Shown piece by piece: positions 7,904 through 9,966 of a stretch of 9,966 bases of DNA. A program made the position numbers and the translations under genes. Positions within the stretch are counted from its first letter, which is position 1. Every line of letters begins with the position of its first letter. This DNA is from JBNJEM01 sp051745935 (GTDB taxonomy: Bacteria; Planctomycetota; Planctomycetia; Pirellulales; Pirellulaceae). The notes beneath the pieces are model-generated. The model did not search any database, was not told the origin of the DNA, and worked only from the letters and a program-made list of their open reading frames with translations. Location of the stretch: positions 1-9,966 of the forward strand of contig JBNJEM010000268.1 of the NCBI GenBank assembly GCA_051745935.1, read 5' to 3'.

Positions 7904-7936
7904 TTGTTACTGATTTTCTTCGAGATGAATATAAAT

Positions 7937-8185
7937 ATGTCACATTCGATAACTGAATTACAGAAAGCCTTTAGGAAAGGCCTCGGTCTAACATCAGATG
8001 TTCAATTTGAAACACTGGAATATTCGGTCCATGAAAACTGGGACTCCGTGGCCCATATGCAATTAGTAGCTTGCCTGGAATCTGAATTTGATATCGCACT
8101 GGACACGGATGATGTCATCGACATGCGCACCTATAACAAATCCATTGACATCTTAAAGAAATACGATATCCATTTCGATGCTTAA
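7937..8185 (+). CDS. Stand-alone acyl carrier protein (82 aa)
   Basis: This is a small acidic carrier protein that holds an acyl group as a thioester on a 4'-phosphopantetheine arm. The attachment serine is Ser37 in WDSVAHMQLV, followed by the recognition helix and ESEFDIALDTDDV, which aligns well with the DSL...LEEEFDIEIPDED region of AcpP. Length and serine position are normal for the family. The start chosen is ATG 7937 (MSHSITEL). ATG 7925 would add MNIN, and neither has a strong Shine-Dalgarno sequence (only GAG at 7922-7924). The gene is visibly richer in A/T than the two genes upstream, which suggests a different origin. With a reductase remnant and an acyl ligase directly downstream it is probably a pathway-specific ACP, not the housekeeping fatty-acid ACP. 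The acyl substrate cannot be read from the sequence. Confidence 0.9.
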   Translation: MSHSITELQKAFRKGLGLTSDVQFETLEYSVHENWDSVAHMQLVACLESEFDIALDTDDVIDMRTYNKSIDILKKYDIHFDA

Positions 8186-8360
8186 TTGGACAGCGCCACT
8201 TCGATACTTCCCCGCCGCCCCTGTTCCGGTGCTTACGGGGGTTTGAGAACTAACATTGTCGCGGGCGGGAACAGCTGATTGTGTGTGGGGGTATAGTTAC
8301 CAAACCAACGAGCCACCGGCACAGGGCCGGTGGGCCTAAAACTTTATATCGTAACACTTT
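8186..8360. other. ACP-reductase spacer with hairpins
   Basis: No gene is visible here. CCACCGGC at 8313-8320 and GCCGGTGG at 8326-8333 form a perfect 8-bp stem with a 5-base loop, about 130 bases after the ACP stop. It could be a terminator, but CTAAAACTTT follows, not a T-run. CTGTTCC 8221-8227 and GGAACAG 8268-8274 form a second, looser inverted repeat. In intact operons of this kind the ACP and reductase genes usually lie close together, so the spacer itself is odd. Confidence 0.55.
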
Positions 8361-8585
8361 GTGTTCATCGGTCGAACCAAAGCGGCGCTGTCGAGTTCAG
8401 GACAAATTGCAAACTGGCATTTATCACGGGATCGACGAAGGGATTGGATGGGCAACTCGGAAAGGGGCCAATTGGTCCCCGCCGAGCCTGCCTCGGTGGG
8501 GTGTTCACCATACGCCGGAAATGGCAAGGCCTTATCGGTTCTTACCGGCGGAGCCGGTGGATTACCTTTGATTCAAGGGCGGTGA
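8361..8585 (+). pseudogene. Short-chain dehydrogenase/reductase (FabG-like) remnant, frameshifted and gutted
   Basis: An intact copy would be an NAD(P)H-dependent 3-oxoacyl-ACP reductase-type SDR of about 250 residues. Here only scraps remain, in three frames. SSSGQIA (frame of GTG 8361) is followed by LAFITGSTKG at 8414-8443, then IGWAT at 8443-8457 one base out of register. Joined, these read LAFITGSTKG-IGWAT, the TGxxxGxG nucleotide-binding motif of SDRs. The second break fits loss of one G from a four-G run (AAGGGGATT to AAGGGATT at about 8438-8445). The YxxxK catalytic motif and the core of the fold are absent. A last segment, GKALSVLTGGAGGLPLIQGR, in the first frame ends at TGA 8583-8585; it could be an SDR C-terminus or a second Gly-rich N-terminus. 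The position between ACP and ligase supports the identity. The first motif is convincing; the reading of the rest is tentative. Confidence 0.6.
8477..8501 (+). repeat. Strong hairpin inside the reductase remnant
   Basis: CCCCGCCGAG at 8477-8486 pairs with CTCGGTGGGG at 8492-8501 (10 pairs, one G-U) around the loop CCTGC. It lies between the recognisable N-terminal SDR scrap and the final in-frame segment, where the missing core of the reductase should be. It may be a deletion scar or a small palindromic insertion. Confidence 0.55.
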
Positions 8586-8588
8586 GCA

Positions 8589-9966
8589 TTGACTTTTTTA
8601 TATGATTACAAACGTTTTGAATCCCATATCGCGGTTCACGATGCGGACCTTAATCTTACTAAAACGTACGGTGAACTCGAACGGGATATTAAGCACTTTC
8701 AAGGTCTCTTCTCACTTTCGCGTAAGCGATTGGCAATCTGTTTTTGCCAAAACACCTATGGCGCCGTCGTCGCCTATTTGGCCTCGGTCCGGTCGGATCA
8801 AGCCATTATTTTGCTCAACGCCGCCTTAAAGGAAGGCTTGAAATCCAACGTATTGAGTATATATCGCCCGAATTACATTTTTTCCGTTGGCAAACAGCCA
8901 ACTTACATCCCCTCAGGCTACCACCCCACGGGCCATCGGCTTGAAAACGCCTTTGCCTATGAAACCAGCGATCCCGAGCCGTCTCCGGTTATCCACGATG
9001 ACCTATCGGTCTTACTGCCCACATCCGGCACCACTGGAACGCCCAAAATGGTCAAGCTCACCCGGGCCAATCTTGAAGCGAACGCTCGATCGATCGCCGA
9101 ATACCTGGAATTGGATTCACGGGAGAAGCCCATCACTTATCTCCCCATGCATTACTGTTATGGCTTATCCATTATCAACAGTCATCTGATGGTGGGGGCG
9201 ACGCTGGTTCTCACGAAGAAAGGGGTGTTGCAAAGAGAGTTTTGGGAGACCTTTCAGGCGTATGGGTGCACCTCTTTTTCGGGGGTTCCTTATGCCTATC
9301 GGATGCTTGATCGAATCAACCTGGTCTCGAGGCAACTGCCCACGTTGAAGGCCATGACTCAAAGTGGGGGGCCTCTTGAGCCGCCGCAGGTGGAAAAGTA
9401 CGCCCGCTACATGAACTCCCTGGGCGGCCAGTTCTTCGTGATGTACGGGCAAACAGAGGCCACGGCCAGGATTTCCTACCTGCCTCCCGACCGGGCTTTT
9501 GAAAAAACCCGCTCGGTTGGAATTGCCATCCCGGGCGGAGACCTGTCCATCAAAACGGAAGACGACCGCTTAACCAAAGAGCCCAACATTAAGGGGGAGG
9601 TCGTGTACCAGGGACCCAATGTGATGATGGGGTATGCCACCAGCCAGGAGGAGTTGGGAAGGCCGAATGAAATGCACGGAGTTTTGACCACGGGGGATTT
9701 GGGTTACTTGGACGACGAAGGATTCTTGTACTTGACCGGGCGTTCCAAACGAATCGCTAAAGTGTTCGGATTGCGGATAAACTTGGACGAGGTGGAGGCC
9801 AAGGTCAATCAGCACTCCCCCTCCGCGGTGATTGGCGTTACTGATACAATCGTCGTGTTTTACGAAGGCCTCTCGATGAAAGAGGCCGAACGCTTAAAAC
9901 ACGAACTGGCAAACGAATACACCATCCATGTATCGGCATTCCGGTTTCAAAGTGTGGATGACATTC
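8589..9966 (+). CDS. AMP-forming acyl-CoA/acyl-ACP ligase, C-terminus cut by window end
   Basis: The protein belongs to the ANL superfamily: it activates a carboxylic acid with ATP to an acyl-adenylate and passes it to a thiol, here most likely the adjacent ACP. One frame is open from 8586 to the window end. Core motifs are intact: TSGTTGTPKMVKLT at residues 145-158, MYGQTEAT at 285-292, TTGDLGYLDDEG from 367, and GRSKRIAKVFGLRINLDEVE at 384-403. The window stops after about 459 residues, just before the expected C-terminal catalytic lysine. The start is TTG 8589: TGA at 8583-8585 closes the frame upstream, no ATG occurs until inside the adenylation motif, and AAGGG at 8575-8579 sits nine bases before it. 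The N-terminus MTFLYDYKRFESH...TYGEL fits the family. The TGA of the reductase remnant is three bases upstream, so translation was probably coupled. Substrate unknown; the setting suggests a surface-glycan or lipid acyl group. Confidence 0.9.
   Translation, partial: MTFLYDYKRFESHIAVHDADLNLTKTYGELERDIKHFQGLFSLSRKRLAICFCQNTYGAVVAYLASVRSDQAIILLNAALKEGLKSNVLSIYRPNYIFSVGKQPTYIPSGYHPTGHRLENAFAYETSDPEPSPVIHDDLSVLLPTSGTTGTPKMVKLTRANLEANARSIAEYLELDSREKPITYLPMHYCYGLSIINSHLMVGATLVLTKKGVLQREFWETFQAYGCTSFSGVPYAYRMLDRINLVSRQLPTLKAMTQSGGPLEPPQVEKYARYMNSLGGQFFVMYGQTEATARISYLPPDRAFEKTRSVGIAIPGGDLSIKTEDDRLTKEPNIKGEVVYQGPNVMMGYATSQEELGRPNEMHGVLTTGDLGYLDDEGFLYLTGRSKRIAKVFGLRINLDEVEAKVNQHSPSAVIGVTDTIVVFYEGLSMKEAERLKHELANEYTIHVSAFRFQSVDDI

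Noticed and set aside
7904..7935. Promoter for the ACP gene (TTGTTA and TATAAA)
   Set aside because: The spacing is 20 bases and the implied transcription start would fall after the ACP start codon.
8221..8274. Integron attC-like inverted repeat
   Set aside because: The 7-base arms lack the RYYYAAC/GTTRRRY core sites in the right places, and no integrase or cassette layout is present.

Overview
The window looks like a GC-rich chromosome segment of a planctomycete, probably Pirellulales-like. This rests on the high GC, a very long membrane-anchored TPR protein, large gaps between genes, and short palindromic repeats of the type CTCGGGAC-GGA-GTCCCGAG followed by GAGCTAC tails. The assignment is an inference from style, not from a marker gene. 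All convincing genes are on the + strand.

Left part (1-7258). Two long, clean, GC-rich genes are separated and preceded by palindromic repeats. The first (212-5050) encodes a 1612-residue protein with one N-terminal membrane anchor and TPR-type helical repeats over nearly all of the rest. The second (5330-7258) encodes a 642-residue protein with five predicted N-terminal membrane helices, a YpmS/DUF2140-like segment and a conserved C-terminal region of unknown function. They may act together at the cell envelope, but a roughly 280-base repeat-filled gap between them makes a tight operon doubtful.

Middle (7259-7936). No convincing protein gene is visible. From about 7393 to 7903 the DNA is dense in inverted repeats: an imperfect 16-bp stem directly after a TATACT box, a branched fold, and a GGGGG-CCT-CCCCC hairpin at the end. 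Degenerate internal direct repeats are also present. It is either an undescribed structured RNA or a decayed multicopy element. This is the most interesting unexplained stretch.

Right part (7937-9966). This is the start of a carrier-protein biosynthetic module with visibly more A/T than the left part. It holds a stand-alone acyl carrier protein (7937-8185), a wrecked short-chain dehydrogenase/reductase gene (8361-8585), and an AMP-forming acyl ligase that starts at a TTG (8589) and runs off the window end just before its C-terminus. ACP + reductase + ligase sets of this kind occur in surface-polysaccharide and lipid-modification clusters. The composition and the debris around it suggest horizontal acquisition followed by partial decay. 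The ligase would load an acyl group onto the ACP; the reductase step is apparently lost here.
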